Source: Podospora comata
Lineage: Eukaryota; Ascomycota; Sordariomycetes; Sordariales; Podosporaceae
DNA: 64,000 bases
NCBI GenBank assembly: GCA_017354895.1
Contig: CP071499.1
Location: 1,116,001 to 1,180,000 of the forward strand
Direction of reading: 5' to 3'
Part shown: positions 48,749 to 60,047 of the stretch, piece after piece
How the letters are laid out: every line of letters starts with the position of its first letter
Position numbering within the stretch: the stretch's first letter is position 1
The notes under the pieces: generated by a model
Told to the model about the DNA's origin: nothing
Databases searched by the model: none
What the model saw: the letters and a program-made list of their open reading frames with translations, nothing else
Made by a program: the position numbers and the translations under genes

Positions 48749-50800
48749 TCAAAGACTCTTGAGTTCCTTCTCCATAGTCTTCAGCTGCTCCCTAACCTTG
48801 GGGCAATAGTGCTTCTTCAGGAGCTCTCCTTCCCAGATCGTCGTGGCAAATGGATTGCTACCTTCGACCGTCTCAGCCAGAGGCTTAAATGTGCCGTCCA
48901 TTTTCCTCTCTTCAGTATTCCAGAGCGCGTTGACCTTCCTGTTATGTGTGTGCACCACCTCACCCAAAAGCCCAAGCATCGCCTGACACGACTTCTCCGG
49001 CAGCTGCAAAACCACCGTCATGAGCTGCTTGGTGAAGGCGGCCAGACGGAGAGGCGGTACGGACCTGATGTTCCAGGGCGGAAGAAGCACACCGCTCAGG
49101 CAGCGCATGAGTAGGACTGTGGTCGTCTGCACGTTGATCCTGGTGTCCTTGCGATTACCTCCTGACTCGTCGCTCGGGTCAGAGAGATGGAGGGACTTGG
49201 CACCCAGCTCCAGATCAGGATTCACCGATAGGGGGAGAAGACCACGGTAAAGATGTGTGATAAAGTAGGAAAGGTCGAGGTGCAGGTCGGTGCGAGCGTT
49301 GTGGGCATCCTGGCCCTCGAGGAGCGCAAATGCTGTGATGGTGCACAGCAGGGATTCTCTGCTGGTGTCGCGGATGACTTCTTCCTCGTCGCCGTCCTCC
49401 GCCATCTGTTCATCCTCGTTTTCTTCCTCGGGCATCTCGCTGTAACGAATGAGCTGCTTCAGAGCTTCAAGAAGATCGCCAAAGAAATCCTGGTTGATGA
49501 GGTGAGCATATTGGGCCAACCCTTCCAGAACAGCTCCCATAAGGTGTGGCACCCGCTCTTTCAGAACTCTGAAATAGGTCGCGAAAACCATCTTCAGAGT
49601 TTCCGATTGCATCTTCTCTCTTTCTTCATGGCTGACCGCGGCATCTGCGTGAGCCATGACCTTTTCGGCTTCCTTTTGCTCCTTCATAAGCTTGCGTTCC
49701 TTCTTCGTCCGGAACTGCTTCTTCTGCTTGAGCTTCTTCCCGTTATACCCATCAGTGGGCCGATCGGCCCTATCTTGCGAGGCCTTGCCTGCAAACTCGC
49801 CCAGAAGACGAAGGTGAAGGAATGTGTTGAGTACACTCTCGTCAACGCGATATTCCTTGGCCCTCATCATCTTGCTGAGCAGAGACACAGCTTCCATGGA
49901 TGCGTTTCCCTCCTCGTCCTCCCTGAAAAGAGTCTCGAGAGTCTCTCTACACTTGACAAAATCAGCATCAACCTTGCGAGTGCTCAGCTTCTTGACCAAT
50001 ATCCTCAGCAGATCGCCCCGAAAGTTGAAATGTGGTACTGAGTTGACTAGAGTGCAGGCGCAGTTGATCGCGATGGTGGAAATAGGCTGGCCGCGAGTGC
50101 TCGTTTCGGTTGATGGCGAAGCAGCGAAATAGGCAAGCTTTTTGATATACCCCTGATAACCCGTCACCAACGCCTGCTCGTATGTTCGCAGCCGCCTGAC
50201 CTCCTTCGATAGCTTCTCACCAGCCTCCTCGGTCGAAGGTCTTATCCGGTAGCCTGGGATGACATCTTTGTACACCGTCATCTGCGTAACCATGCAGATC
50301 TTCTTGATGGCCATAATCTGGGAATCGCCAATCCTGGACATCGCCTTGAATGCACCGGGGTATTCTTCGGGGTCTTCGTTCAACTGTGTCGCAACCTTGG
50401 CGAGTTCTTCCTGTGCGCGTCGAATCTGCTCCTTCACCGGGATCTGGGGCTCCTCGGGGGCAGCCTCCTCTGCTTCTTGGGGTTCCGCATCTTCGTTGTC
50501 CTCGCCATCGAACCATTCGCTGTCGCTGGCCACAGAAGCGGCATCGTCCTCCTTCACAGTCCAAGTTCCTGCGGCATTCCGGGAAGGCAGCCTCCCAGCC
50601 TCGGCGGCTGCCTTTCTTGCATCCTTCTTCTTGCCTTTCCGGGATCGTTCTTCGTAACTTTGTTCGAGATTCCAGTTGGCGGCGGTCTTGAAGAACTGCT
50701 TCTGGATTTTGCTGTCGTTTCCGTTCGATCCGTCGGCTGTCTCCCCAGTAGGGGAAACTCTTCTCCTCTTGGAGGGGCGTATGCTCAATGTTTCGGCCAT
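48749..50800 (-). CDS. NOC3: NOC3 nucleolar complex protein
   Basis: A single-exon gene of 683 residues (yeast Noc3 is about 660). The N-terminus is basic with a likely nuclear signal (RPSKRRRVSP). An acidic stretch (about 85-120) precedes the NOC3 N-terminal signature FKAMSRIGDSQIMAIKKIC (about 151-169) with VYKDVIPGYRIRP. A Lys-rich helix (KKLKQKKQFRTKKERKLMK) leads into the CBF/Mak21-type C-terminal domain (RVPHLMGAVLEGLAQYAHLI, NPFATTIWEGELLKKHYCPK). Noc3 pairs with Noc2 for late nucleolar steps and export of 60S pre-ribosomes, and has been linked to replication licensing. It is head to head with UTP10, another ribosome-assembly gene. Confidence 0.95.
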   Translation of the reverse strand: MAETLSIRPSKRRRVSPTGETADGSNGNDSKIQKQFFKTAANWNLEQSYEERSRKGKKKDARKAAAEAGRLPSRNAAGTWTVKEDDAASVASDSEWFDGEDNEDAEPQEAEEAAPEEPQIPVKEQIRRAQEELAKVATQLNEDPEEYPGAFKAMSRIGDSQIMAIKKICMVTQMTVYKDVIPGYRIRPSTEEAGEKLSKEVRRLRTYEQALVTGYQGYIKKLAYFAASPSTETSTRGQPISTIAINCACTLVNSVPHFNFRGDLLRILVKKLSTRKVDADFVKCRETLETLFREDEEGNASMEAVSLLSKMMRAKEYRVDESVLNTFLHLRLLGEFAGKASQDRADRPTDGYNGKKLKQKKQFRTKKERKLMKEQKEAEKVMAHADAAVSHEEREKMQSETLKMVFATYFRVLKERVPHLMGAVLEGLAQYAHLINQDFFGDLLEALKQLIRYSEMPEEENEDEQMAEDGDEEEVIRDTSRESLLCTITAFALLEGQDAHNARTDLHLDLSYFITHLYRGLLPLSVNPDLELGAKSLHLSDPSDESGGNRKDTRINVQTTTVLLMRCLSGVLLPPWNIRSVPPLRLAAFTKQLMTVVLQLPEKSCQAMLGLLGEVVHTHNRKVNALWNTEERKMDGTFKPLAETVEGSNPFATTIWEGELLKKHYCPKVREQLKTMEKELKSL

Positions 50801-51277
50801 CGCGCAAGTCTAGACTGGAAGTTGGTGTGCTTTTGTTGAATATGTATGGCAGTGGTGTGTTCCTCCAAGCCTGGAATTTTTTTCTGGACCCTGATGGACG
50901 GCAGCTGCATCCCACCAGAGCTAGCCTTATCGGCCACATATCATTGGCTGAAGCTATCTTATCGGATCCACTTTCCAAAATTTCTAGAGTTCAACTCTCG
51001 ATTGTTGCGAAAGTCCATGAAACAGAAGCAACGCCGTAATCAACAAGGCGATCGCTGTCGCAACCACTGATAGGAAATCGTGGTAGGCAACAGGCCTTCA
51101 ATCCGATCACGACCTTCGTCTCCTTGCTTAAGGCACGCCTTAAATTCGCAGCAACAGGCGTCGCAATCGCAGCAACAGGCCTAGGACGCAAAACCAGACG
51201 CCTTCAATTTGCAGTTGAACGTCTTCAAGTTGCAACAACACGCCTTCTATTGGCAGTTATAGGCGCTCTTAGATATA
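50801..51277. promoter_or_regulatory. Divergent promoter of NOC3 and UTP10
   Basis: 477 bp shared by two ribosome-assembly genes. CTTATCGG occurs twice in the same orientation (50926-50933 and 50958-50965), 32 bp apart or about three helical turns. A/T-rich tracts such as GGAATTTTTTT (about 50874) resemble the RRPE-type element of yeast ribosome-biogenesis promoters, but no exact PAC box was seen. The UTP10-proximal third is a degenerate 21-bp repeat. Confidence 0.5.
51135..51275. repeat. Degenerate 21-bp tandem repeat before the UTP10 start
   Basis: Six successive 21-bp units begin at 51135, 51156, 51177, 51198, 51219 and 51240, plus a partial one at 51261. Units typically begin ACGCCTT or AGGC and end GCAGCAAC, GCAACAAC or GCAGTT. 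A looser related copy lies near 51092. The array ends at the UTP10 ATG (51278) and lies in the leader or core promoter. Confidence 0.7.
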
Positions 51278-54200
51278 ATGTCTTCCCTCCTGGAGCAGCT
51301 AAAGGCTGTTCAGGCCAACTCCCGCGTCATCCTTGACGGAAAGCTCGCCAAAGCCGCGCATTCAAAGTCCTTGATTTTCGAGCCCCAGGCCGCCGCTAGC
51401 CAGACCTATGCCGACATCTACAGAGTAGCCCGCGAAGGCTTCGACGAGCTATGTACGATCGACAGTCGATTCAGACCCTTCGCGGCCCATCTTTTCAGCG
51501 AGGAAAGTCAGCAGGCCGACCGGACCCAGATGACGGCCGACGAAAACGCTACGCTTGACAAGCGTGTGGAATCATTTCTTCAGCTTGCGGCCGCCCGTCT
51601 ACAGCTCATGCCCGCTATCAAAGCCATCGAGTGGCTGATTCGAAGATTTAGGTGGGTTTTCTCTTCTCTGCCTCCATGTTATGTATGATCGGGAGCTGAC
51701 AGTTGAGCCTAGGATCCACGAGTTCAACACCCGGACGCTCATCACCTGTTTCCTTCCATTCCACACCATCCCAGTCTTTGTTACATTGCTCTCGATTCTC
51801 CCTAGCAACCTCCCCCACGAGTACCGGTTCTTGGACCCCTATATCCGGTCCTTGACGAACCCACCGATCGAGGTCATCGTTACGCAAGCGACAAACCACC
51901 GCGAATTGTTGACCGCGATATCAGAGTATACCCTCGATTTGGGCGACAAAAAGCACGACTATCATGCCGCAACAATGTTATGGTTCAGCGTCATGACGCA
52001 GTCTGTAAACGCCAAGATCGACAAGGGGCGGTCTGGAAACAAGGCTATCCAGCTTGAGAACACCCAGAAGCTTCTTCAGCAGGTTACTCCAGCGTTGAGC
52101 AGAGGCATGATGATGAGACAAAGTCCGGAACTCCAAATGGCGAGTTACATGCCCGTTCTTGTCTTGGCCAGAAAGGGCCGTCTCAACGATGCTGCCCTCG
52201 TCGCTTTCATGGACCAACTTGTGGCTGGGTGGCAAAGCAAGACTGTTGATCAGGGTCTTCTCACATTGGCTTGCCTTGCCTACGCCCGCGCTGCAAAGCC
52301 CGTGACTTCGCGCGTTGCCAAGGCCCTTCTCAAAATCGACGATCTTGTGGGCAAGTTCAAGATGGTCAACCAGACGCAATGTGTGCGCAAGTTGGCCAAT
52401 GGGACTGCGTTGGCTTTCGTGGATAGATTGTCGAAGAAGGGCAACTTCCGGGCTCTTCAAGGAGTCAAGGCCATCATTTTGGGCGGCTTCCTTGACCAGA
52501 TGCAAGTGAAGGTCGTCTACAAGTCATTGCTTCTGGCAGCCCACAAGCTCAACGATGAGCTTGACCCACATGGTACTATTCGCAAGGAGCTGGCTTCCAC
52601 TCTCGTGAGCCTTGCGCAGCTCAAGGATAAGAATGGCGATGCTATCCGAGCGGCCATAGAGGAGGTCGACTTCAACATTGAGGAGCTTGAGCTCAAGCTT
52701 GGGGCAGCTATCCGCCCGAAGTTGACCATCGCTGAGGGATCAGATGATATGATGGAGGGCGTGGAGGCCATGGCAATTGAAGAAAGACCGAGTCTGGATG
52801 CCACGCTTCAGCAAGTTGAAAAGCTTCAGCCGTCCAAGACCTCTTGCTTGTCTCAGGAATCCGGCGTGTTTAACGACCTCTGCGCGGTATTCTTGTCTGC
52901 TGCGATCGAGCAAGTCGACCTTGAAAGATTTGATGCTGCCCCTGTTCTCAGCCGTGATCAGGCTCTCAACGATGCTTTTTACTTCAGCTTCTACATGCGG
53001 GTTTGGTGTGGCCCGCACCCAGCATTGGCCAAGGTGGTCGCTTTGGAAAGGGTCAAAAACCGCATCAAGGAGAGCGAATCCACCAAAACTGATCTGCAGG
53101 CCATTGCTCTTTACGCCGCTGTTGCCTTGGCTGATCCCTCGAAGAAGGTTCGTCGTGCTGCGGCAGATCTGATCGCTGTTCTCAAAGCCACTTTCAAGGC
53201 TTCCGAGGATGTTTGGGGCGCGAAGGACCTCTATGGTGCGAGCGGCGTCTCTATGGACTCTGCCGCTTTCAAGTGCCTACTTGATTCCGTTTTTGTTCCA
53301 TCTTTGGAAGAAGCCGTCACCCATGAGGACCAGATTGGCATCATCATCTCTAGCGCTTTGGAGAACTCTAAACTGGGAGACAAGAAGACGAGACTGGCGA
53401 TTTTCAAGTTTTTCTGCGCACACATCACAGAAACGCCATTGCTCACCGCCAAGCTCCGTTTGCTGGAGGGCATCAACAAGATCAAGAGCATCTCCGGCAC
53501 ATATAGAACCGAGCTATTGCTTGCTATGCTTCGTTCATGGGCATCCCTCACCAGCACCGAGGCCGCCGAGCGTGCTGCTTTGGAGTCATTGGACGAGAAG
53601 GCACTGGATCTGGCAGCCGTTGGAACTGTTGTTCCAAGCCAGCACGACGGCCTGGATTTGCTTTTCCAGCTTATCAAGGATCCTCAGACAAGACCAACTC
53701 TTGTCGTTGCCATCTTCGAGCGCACCACAAAGATGTGGCCGACCATGAAGTCCCAGGCCAAGTTGTTGACTGCCAACGTCATGCTTGAACTTTCTCAGAG
53801 CTCTGGCCAGGATACTGCTGCGGTAGAGGCCGCTGGTTTCTTGAGAAATGTTGACTTGACCACGGATATTCTCCTGGCCTTTGTTGACTCTCTCCAGTAC
53901 GAAGACACGAGGATGGCGACCGAGGTTCCTGCCAACAAGCGAAGACGTACCAGCACAGCAGCCCAGCCTGTGAGCTCCAACACGATCAGCCTAGAGGTTC
54001 AGAAGACTGTCAAGAAGATGAACTTTGTGCTTGAACTCGTCCAGGGTTCCAAGCCTGAGAACCACCCTGAGCTGCTCCCCAGTCTGTTCACGACTCTGTC
54101 GGACATCCATCATCTTCGCAAGCTGGTGGGCTCCGAGCTTGGATACATGCAAACTCTTGTTCTCAGCAGCATCGGCGCCATGATTCCTGCGTATGACAAC

Positions 54201-56645
54201 AACAAGGACCTGACAATCGATGCTTCTGTTGGCTATGGTGATATCCTGGCTGCCTGCGTGCAAAATTCTTCGAGCACCCAGGTCACAAACGAGGCTCTCT
54301 TGGTTGTCGCCAGCCTGGCCCGCACAGCTCCCGATGTTGTGTTGCAGAGCGTTATGCCGATCTTCACCTTCATGGGTAGCTCGGTGCTCAGACAGGCTGA
54401 CAACTTCTCCCAGTCTGTTGTCAAGAAGACTGTTCAGCAGGTAATTCCTCCGCTGATTGCCACTTTCCGCAACAAGGGGCGGAACTTGGTTGCCAGCACC
54501 AAGGACCTTTTGGCCAGCTTTGTAACGGCCTACGAACATATCCCTCCCACTCGCAAGCGAGAGATTTTCATTTCGCTCGTTGAGAACCTTGGCCCGGATG
54601 ACTTTTTGTTTGCTGTCCTTGCCATGTTCGTTGACAGGTACGGAGCTACGGATGAGATGCTCTCCTTCACGTCGTACATTATGAGCTGCTTCTCCGTCGA
54701 GATTCAGCTTCACTCTTTGATCAAGTTCTTGGATCTGGTCAGTGACATCTTCAAGCCCAAGCCCGCGCTCTCCAACAGCCTGATTGGCAACGACTCCGAC
54801 GCGGACAAGACTGCGTTGAAGCAGCTTACCCTCCTCCCCCACCTTCTTTCCAACAGCCGCCTCAAGCAGGAAATCACGGCCTTGGCCGAAAGAGACGACA
54901 TGGAATCCGTCAAGATTCGGGACTCGTATGCCAAACTCCTGGAGGGTATTCTCTCCATGGCCAGCAATCTCAAGGCCAAGAAGGCCCTCTACAGCCGCTG
55001 CGGTGATGCCTTAGCCAAGCTGCTTAGCCTGCTGTCCATTACCGAGTTCATCAAGAGCGTGGATTCGTTGTTGGAGAGACCGGATATCGGCCTGCGCCGC
55101 AAGGTGTTGCAGGCCCTGGAGCTTCGCGTCGACAAGGAAAGCACGGGCGATCCCAAGTCCCGCGAGGCCCTGCTGGCTTTCTTGCCCCAGTTGACCGCTG
55201 TCATCCGGGAGTCGGACGACATGAACTACAAGCACACTGCTGTGACGTGTGTCGACAAGATTTCCGAGAAGTACGGCAAAAAGGACCTGGATGCTGTGGC
55301 TGCGGCTGCTCAGACCATAGCAGGGGACCACTGCCTTGGCCAGTCGTCTCAGGCTCTTCGGCTTATGGCGCTGTTGTGCTTAGCGTCGCTCGTTGATGTT
55401 CTTCAAGATGGCATTGTGCCCGTCCTTCCGGTTGCTATTCCCAAGACGCTAGGATACTTGGAGGAGAGCTTGTCGGGTGACAAGCCCAACACTGAGCTGC
55501 ACAACGCTTCGTATGCCTTTGTGGCTGCGTTGGCTCAGCACATCCCCTACATGATCTCGGGTGCTTCCCTGGACAGGCTCCTGGCTTGCTCCAACGCCTC
55601 GGCCGTTGCCGATCTTGACGCCGAGTCTGCTCGTAACCGCTCTCACTGCCTGCAGCTCTTGGCCAAGCTGGTCGACCCTAAGGTCCTCTATACTGCTCTC
55701 AACAACAACTGGGCCACCGCCGCCAAGTCTGGTTTCGCCGCCATCACTGAATTCCTCGACATTCTCGGCCTGGCCCTTGACAAGCATGCTCGCCCGGCCG
55801 TGACCAAGAACATCAACATCCTCTCTGAAATCTTTACCAAGACGCTTGATCTCAGGAGAGTGGTGGCTACCGGCGAGATCAAGACCGAGCTCAGCGTGGA
55901 GCAGCTTGGACAGATCGACAGCCTCATCATCCAGACCGCCCTCAAGATGATCTACAAGCTTCACGACGCCGTTTTCCGCCCCGTCTTTAGCAAGCTAGTC
56001 GAATGGGGCTGGTCTGGTCTCCCCAAGAGTGATGCCAGCGGTCGGACATTGAGGTTGGTGAGCTTGTACACCTTCCTCGACGCCTTTTTTGAGGCACTCA
56101 AGTCCATCATCACAAACTACGCTTCGTATATCGTCGACAGCGCGAGCAGCATCTTGTCTGGCACCAACTTTGCCAGGGAGAATGAAAAGCTCCTGTGGCA
56201 GCGTGTGGTTCGCACTTTGACAACATGCTTCAAGCACGACCAGGACGGCTTCTGGCAGGCGCCCTCGCATTACAATGCTGTCGCTCCGGTGTTGGTGGAG
56301 CAATTCTTGCATGCCGCCAACTTTGATGCTATGGAAGAGTTGATCCCTGCGGTGGTGGAGCTGGCTGCTGCGGTGGACTCGCAGGAGCATAGGAAGGAGT
56401 TGAATACGAGCTTGCTGAAGCACCTCGAGTCGCCGGTGGTGGCGGTGAGGTTGGCGGTGATTAGGTGCCAGCAGGGCTTGACGGAGAGGTTGGAGGAGGA
56501 GTGGTTGAGGGGGTTGGCGGAGATGCTGCCAAGGATTAGCGAGCTGCAGGATGATGAGGATGAGGGGGTTGAAAGGGAGAATGCGAGGTGGATTGTGGGG
56601 ATTGAGGAGAAGCTGGGGGAGAGTTTGGATTCGATGTTGCAGTAG
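51278..56645 (+). CDS. UTP10: UTP10 U3 snoRNP/small-subunit processome protein
   Basis: Exons 51278-51651 and 51713-56645, with a 61-nt intron (GTGGGT...GCTGAC...TAG) after RRFR, give 1768 residues, practically the same length as yeast Utp10. The protein is almost wholly alpha-helical HEAT-type repeat. The N-terminal block MSSLLEQLKAVQANSRV and the segment IHEFNTRTLITCFLPFH are characteristic of the UTP10 N-terminus. The C-terminal BP28-type region ends in LEEEWLRGLAEMLPRISELQ and DDEDEGVERENARWIV. Utp10 belongs to the t-UTP/UTP-A subcomplex that binds nascent 35S pre-rRNA first and links Pol I transcription to 18S processing in the nucleolus. No frame disruption was seen over 4.9 kb of the second exon. 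Confidence 0.96.
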
Positions 56646-56971
56646 GGGGGTGGAATGGGGGTTGAGAGTGTGGAGTGTTTTGTGAATAGATGGAAAGCGC
56701 CGCTGGGTGTTGGTAATAGATTTTTTGAGTGTTGTATCTTTGGTTAAATGTGTTGTGACTGTTTGTATAAAAGCTTCATCATCAAATATGTGCCCGTGCC
56801 ACCCCTGCACTATTTTCTACCCCTGAAATGCACTCACCCACCCAACCCAGCTTGTCCATCAGGGTCCACCACACCTCCCACATCCGCATCAATGTAAACA
56901 AAGAGATTCCATCTCTTATTTCGCCTTCCTTTTTATTCTGACCTAGAGTTGATGGGCGAGATACAACCGAA
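56646..56971. other. 326-bp spacer
   Basis: This lies between the UTP10 stop and the EBP-like start, both plus. It holds the UTP10 3' UTR and a short promoter. No other feature was seen. Confidence 0.6.
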
Positions 56972-57800
56972 ATGAGCAGCACACCCTATTCTCCCCTCGA
57001 CGGGATCAGCCACCCTTACTACCCCCCCGACGCCACCGTCCCCTTTTACACAGCCAACACAACCCCCTTGCTCACAATCCTCCTCTCCTTCGCGGGTCTC
57101 ATATCCCTCTTCGTTTTGATATGTCTCACCCTCTCAAGATATGCCAACCCCAAGCTTCAGCAGTCCGATCTAGCCGTGATAGCCTGGTTCGCAGTTTGTA
57201 TGTACCACCACCACCCCGCCTTCCCCCTCCCAACCCAGCTAACCTCAACCCAGGCGGCTTCCTCCACCTCTTTTTCGAAGGTTACTTCGTCCTCAACCAC
57301 AAAACCATACCCAGCTCCCAGTACCTCTTCGCGCAGCTCTGGAAAGAATACGGCCTGAGCGACTCCCGGTATCTAACCGCTGATCCATTTATGGTTTGGA
57401 TCGAGACCCTCACCGTCGTATGTTGCCCCCCCTCTCTCTCTCTTCCCCCTCCCATCATCCTCAACTGATATTGAAATAGTTAATCTGGGGCCCCCTATCC
57501 CTCCTCACAATCTACCTCATCACCACAAACCAACACGCCCTCCGCCACATCACCCAGGTGGTGGTCTGCATAGGCCATTTGTACGGCGTTGCCCTCTACT
57601 ATGGGACGTGTCACTACATCGAAAAGTACCGAGGCCTGCAGTACAGCAGGCCGGAGTGGGTTTACTACTGGGGGTACTATGCTGGCATGAACGCGCCTTG
57701 GGCGGTCGTGCCTGTTTTGTTGCTGTGGGGGAGCGTAAAGGCGATCAAGCGGGCTTTCAGAGCTGTTCAGGAAGATGATATTGCCAAGAAGGGCCTGTAA
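56972..57800 (+). CDS. EBP: EBP-type sterol delta8-delta7 isomerase (EXPERA family)
   Basis: Exons 56972-57197, 57254-57417 and 57480-57800 give 236 residues, near the length of human EBP. Four or five hydrophobic segments are visible. The catalytic-site residues known from human EBP are all present: His80 and Glu84 in CGFLHLFFEGYF, Glu126 and Thr129 in WIETLTV, and Asn201 in MNAPW. The stretch FAQLWKEYGLSDSRYLTADP and IWGPLSLL also match closely. EBP shifts the sterol ring-B double bond in the endoplasmic reticulum. Fungal ergosterol synthesis usually uses the unrelated Erg2 for this step, so this may be a second isomerase, a sterol-binding relative or a substitute. Whether an ERG2 gene also exists cannot be seen here. 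Confidence 0.88.
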
Positions 57801-57978
57801 AACGTATGGGAGCCAATTGTGACATCTATTTAATCCATCGCCTGGGCCAAAACTTGCAAAATCAAACCCCAACAACAGTCCCGTCTAATCAATTGCGCTT
57901 GCCAACCTGACCAATCATCCTCTATCTCTTAACCACCGTGCTGTATCACCCGGGTATATCTCTTTTCCCTCTCCCCCC

Positions 57979-58783
57979 CTAACGAACATACTTACTCATA
58001 AACCTCTTATGAAAATCCGACCTCAACAAATCATTAATAAACTCCTTCTTCTTCCCCTTCTCCTCCGTGCCCCTCGCCTGGTTCTTGAACACCACATCGT
58101 CATCCCACCGCCTCTTGATATTAAAATCCGCCCTCCCGCTGTTGTTGTTATTGAGAAGCGGGTTCCCCAGCGCAATATCCTTCTCTCTCTCCGCCTCCTC
58201 CGCAGCCAGCCTCTCCTTCTCTTCCCGTTCCCGTTTCTCGGCCCTCTCCCTCCTCACTCTCTCTAATTCCCTCTGCAACTCGGCTTCCTCATCATCAGAA
58301 TCAGAGTCTGAATCACTGTCGTCGTCGTCATCTTCCTCGTCGTCTTCTTCGCTTGATGCGTCGCTGTCGTCGGCGTCTATGGCGCGGGTTTCTTCTAGTA
58401 TGCGGCGGCGTTTGGATTCGGGGTCTTCTTGTTCTATCGATAGTGGTCGCTTGGATGAGGAGGAATTACTGGGGAGGGCTTGTTGTTCTGACTGACTGCC
58501 AGTCGGCTGGCCGGGGATGGGAGCGCCCCTGAGCTTGGCGTAGTGAGCCGCCTCTGCGGCTTCGAGTTCGGCGCGGAGGTCGCGGGACTGGTGATCGGCA
58601 TCGCCTCCTTGGCCGGGTTGGCGGAATTTGAGCTGGGTGTAGGCTGGAAGGAGGCGTTGGTGGTAGGCGGGGCCGCGGAGGGCTTCTTTGCCGCGGGCCT
58701 TGGAAAAATAGTTAGCAGGGTGCTTGGTGAGGGTGGCTGAGAAAACGTACCGGGTCAAAGGTAGGGCGATGGGCTGTTGTCAT
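57979..58783 (-). CDS. CWC15: CWC15/Cwf15 spliceosome (Prp19-complex) protein
   Basis: Exons 58783-58751 and 58698-57979 give 250 residues. The first exon encodes only 11 residues (MTTAHRPTFDP). The 52-nt intron (GTACGT...GCTAAC...CCAAG) rebuilds the conserved start TTAHRPTFDPARGKEA. The middle is an acidic Asp/Ser/Glu run followed by a Glu/Arg coiled helix. The C-terminus NPLLNNNNSGRADFNIKRRW DDDVVFKNQA and the final FINDLLRSDFHKRFMSKYVR are the most conserved part of the family. Cwc15 is a largely unfolded component of the Prp19-associated complex and of active spliceosomes, where it threads around the U6/U2 catalytic core. It is head to head with RRP45. Confidence 0.96.
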
Positions 58784-59093
58784 TGTGGCGACTGGTCGGA
58801 GAATGTGATGGGGGTGATGCGACGACTGATGGACGAGTAATGGGGAGAGCTGGAGGATTGATTGATCGAAGATGGAGAGCCGTGAAAGCTGATGATGACG
58901 ACGGGCAGGCAAGTTGCACCCCAGGAACGCGCCTTGACCGCCCGGCTTGGCGCTGCCTGGCAGAATCCACCAAAAAATTGGCGGAGATGGCTGGCAGAAA
59001 GCTGCCCCTCGACTTGCGACACAACATCCCCAATTCACAACCTTGATGACCTCGAATTAATTTCTGAAATACACATTTCCATAGAAGGCCAAA
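58784..59093. promoter_or_regulatory. Divergent promoter of CWC15 and RRP45
   Basis: 310 bp between two start codons, the shortest head-to-head spacer in the window. It must hold both leaders and promoters. I could not assign specific sites. Confidence 0.6.
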
Positions 59094-60047
59094 ATGCCCA
59101 GAGAAGCAGAACCATCCCTCAACGAGAAGCAGTTCGTCCTGCAAGCCCTCCACGACAGCGTCCGCCTCGACGGCCGAGAGCTCGAACAATACCGGCCCTT
59201 GGAGCTCACCTTTGGCGACCAACATGGCGTCGCAGACGTCACACTAGGCAAGACGAGGTATTCCCCCCTCCCCACCTAACACAACCACCACTCCCCCTAT
59301 GCTAACCCCTGTGCCAGAGTCCTCGCCAAAGCCTCAGCCGAACTAACAGTCCCCTACGCCGACCGCCCCCTCGACGGCATCTTCAACATCGCAACCGAGC
59401 TCTCCCCCATGACCTCCCCCGCCTTCGAAGTTAACCGCCCGACCGAGACAGAAGTCCTCATCTCCCGCCTCCTCGAAAAGACGGTCCGCCGCTCCGGCGC
59501 CCTCGACACCGAGTCCCTCTGCCTCGTCGCCGGCCAAAAGTGCTGGTCCATCCGCGTCGACGTCCACGTCCTCTCCCACGACGGCAACCTCATCGACGCC
59601 GCCTGCTTCGCCGTCGTCGCCGCCCTCCGCCACTTCCGCAAGCCGGACACCAGCATAGAGGGCGGCGTCTTGACCGTCTACACCCCCGCCGAGAGGGAGC
59701 CGGTGCCCCTCAGCTGGCTGCACTCGCCATTTTGCGTCACGTGGAGCTTCTTTGGGGAGGAGGGGGATATCGCTGTTTTAGATGCGACGTGGATGGAGGA
59801 GCAGGTCAGGTCGGGGAGCTGCACCATCAGTCTGAACAAGCATGGCGAGATTTGCCAGATTGCAAAGCTGGGAGGGGTGCCGGTGGAGGCGGTCAGTTTG
59901 CTGCAATGCACAAACGTTGCGTTGGTAAAGGCAAAGGACATGTCGTCAAAACTGGACAGGTGGTTGGCCGAGGATGTGAGGAGGAGGGATAAGGGTGGGT
60001 TATTGGCCGAGTTATCGGCCGAGAATGATAGAGTACCGGATATGTGA
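59094..60047 (+). CDS. RRP45: RRP45 exosome core subunit (RNase PH family)
   Basis: Exons 59094-59257 and 59318-60047, with a 60-nt intron (GTATTC...GCTAAC...CCAG), give 297 residues (yeast Rrp45 is 305). The start MPREAEPSLNEKQFVLQALH with RLDGRELEQYRPLELTFGD is diagnostic. RNase PH-fold blocks follow: VLAKASAELTVPYADRPLDG, WSIRVDVHVLSHDGNLIDAA and ALRHFRKPD. In eukaryotes this fold has lost the phosphorolytic residues, and Rrp45 serves as one of six ring subunits that thread RNA to Rrp44/Rrp6 in nucleus and cytoplasm. The donor GTATTC is slightly off consensus but branch, acceptor and homology agree. Confidence 0.95.
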
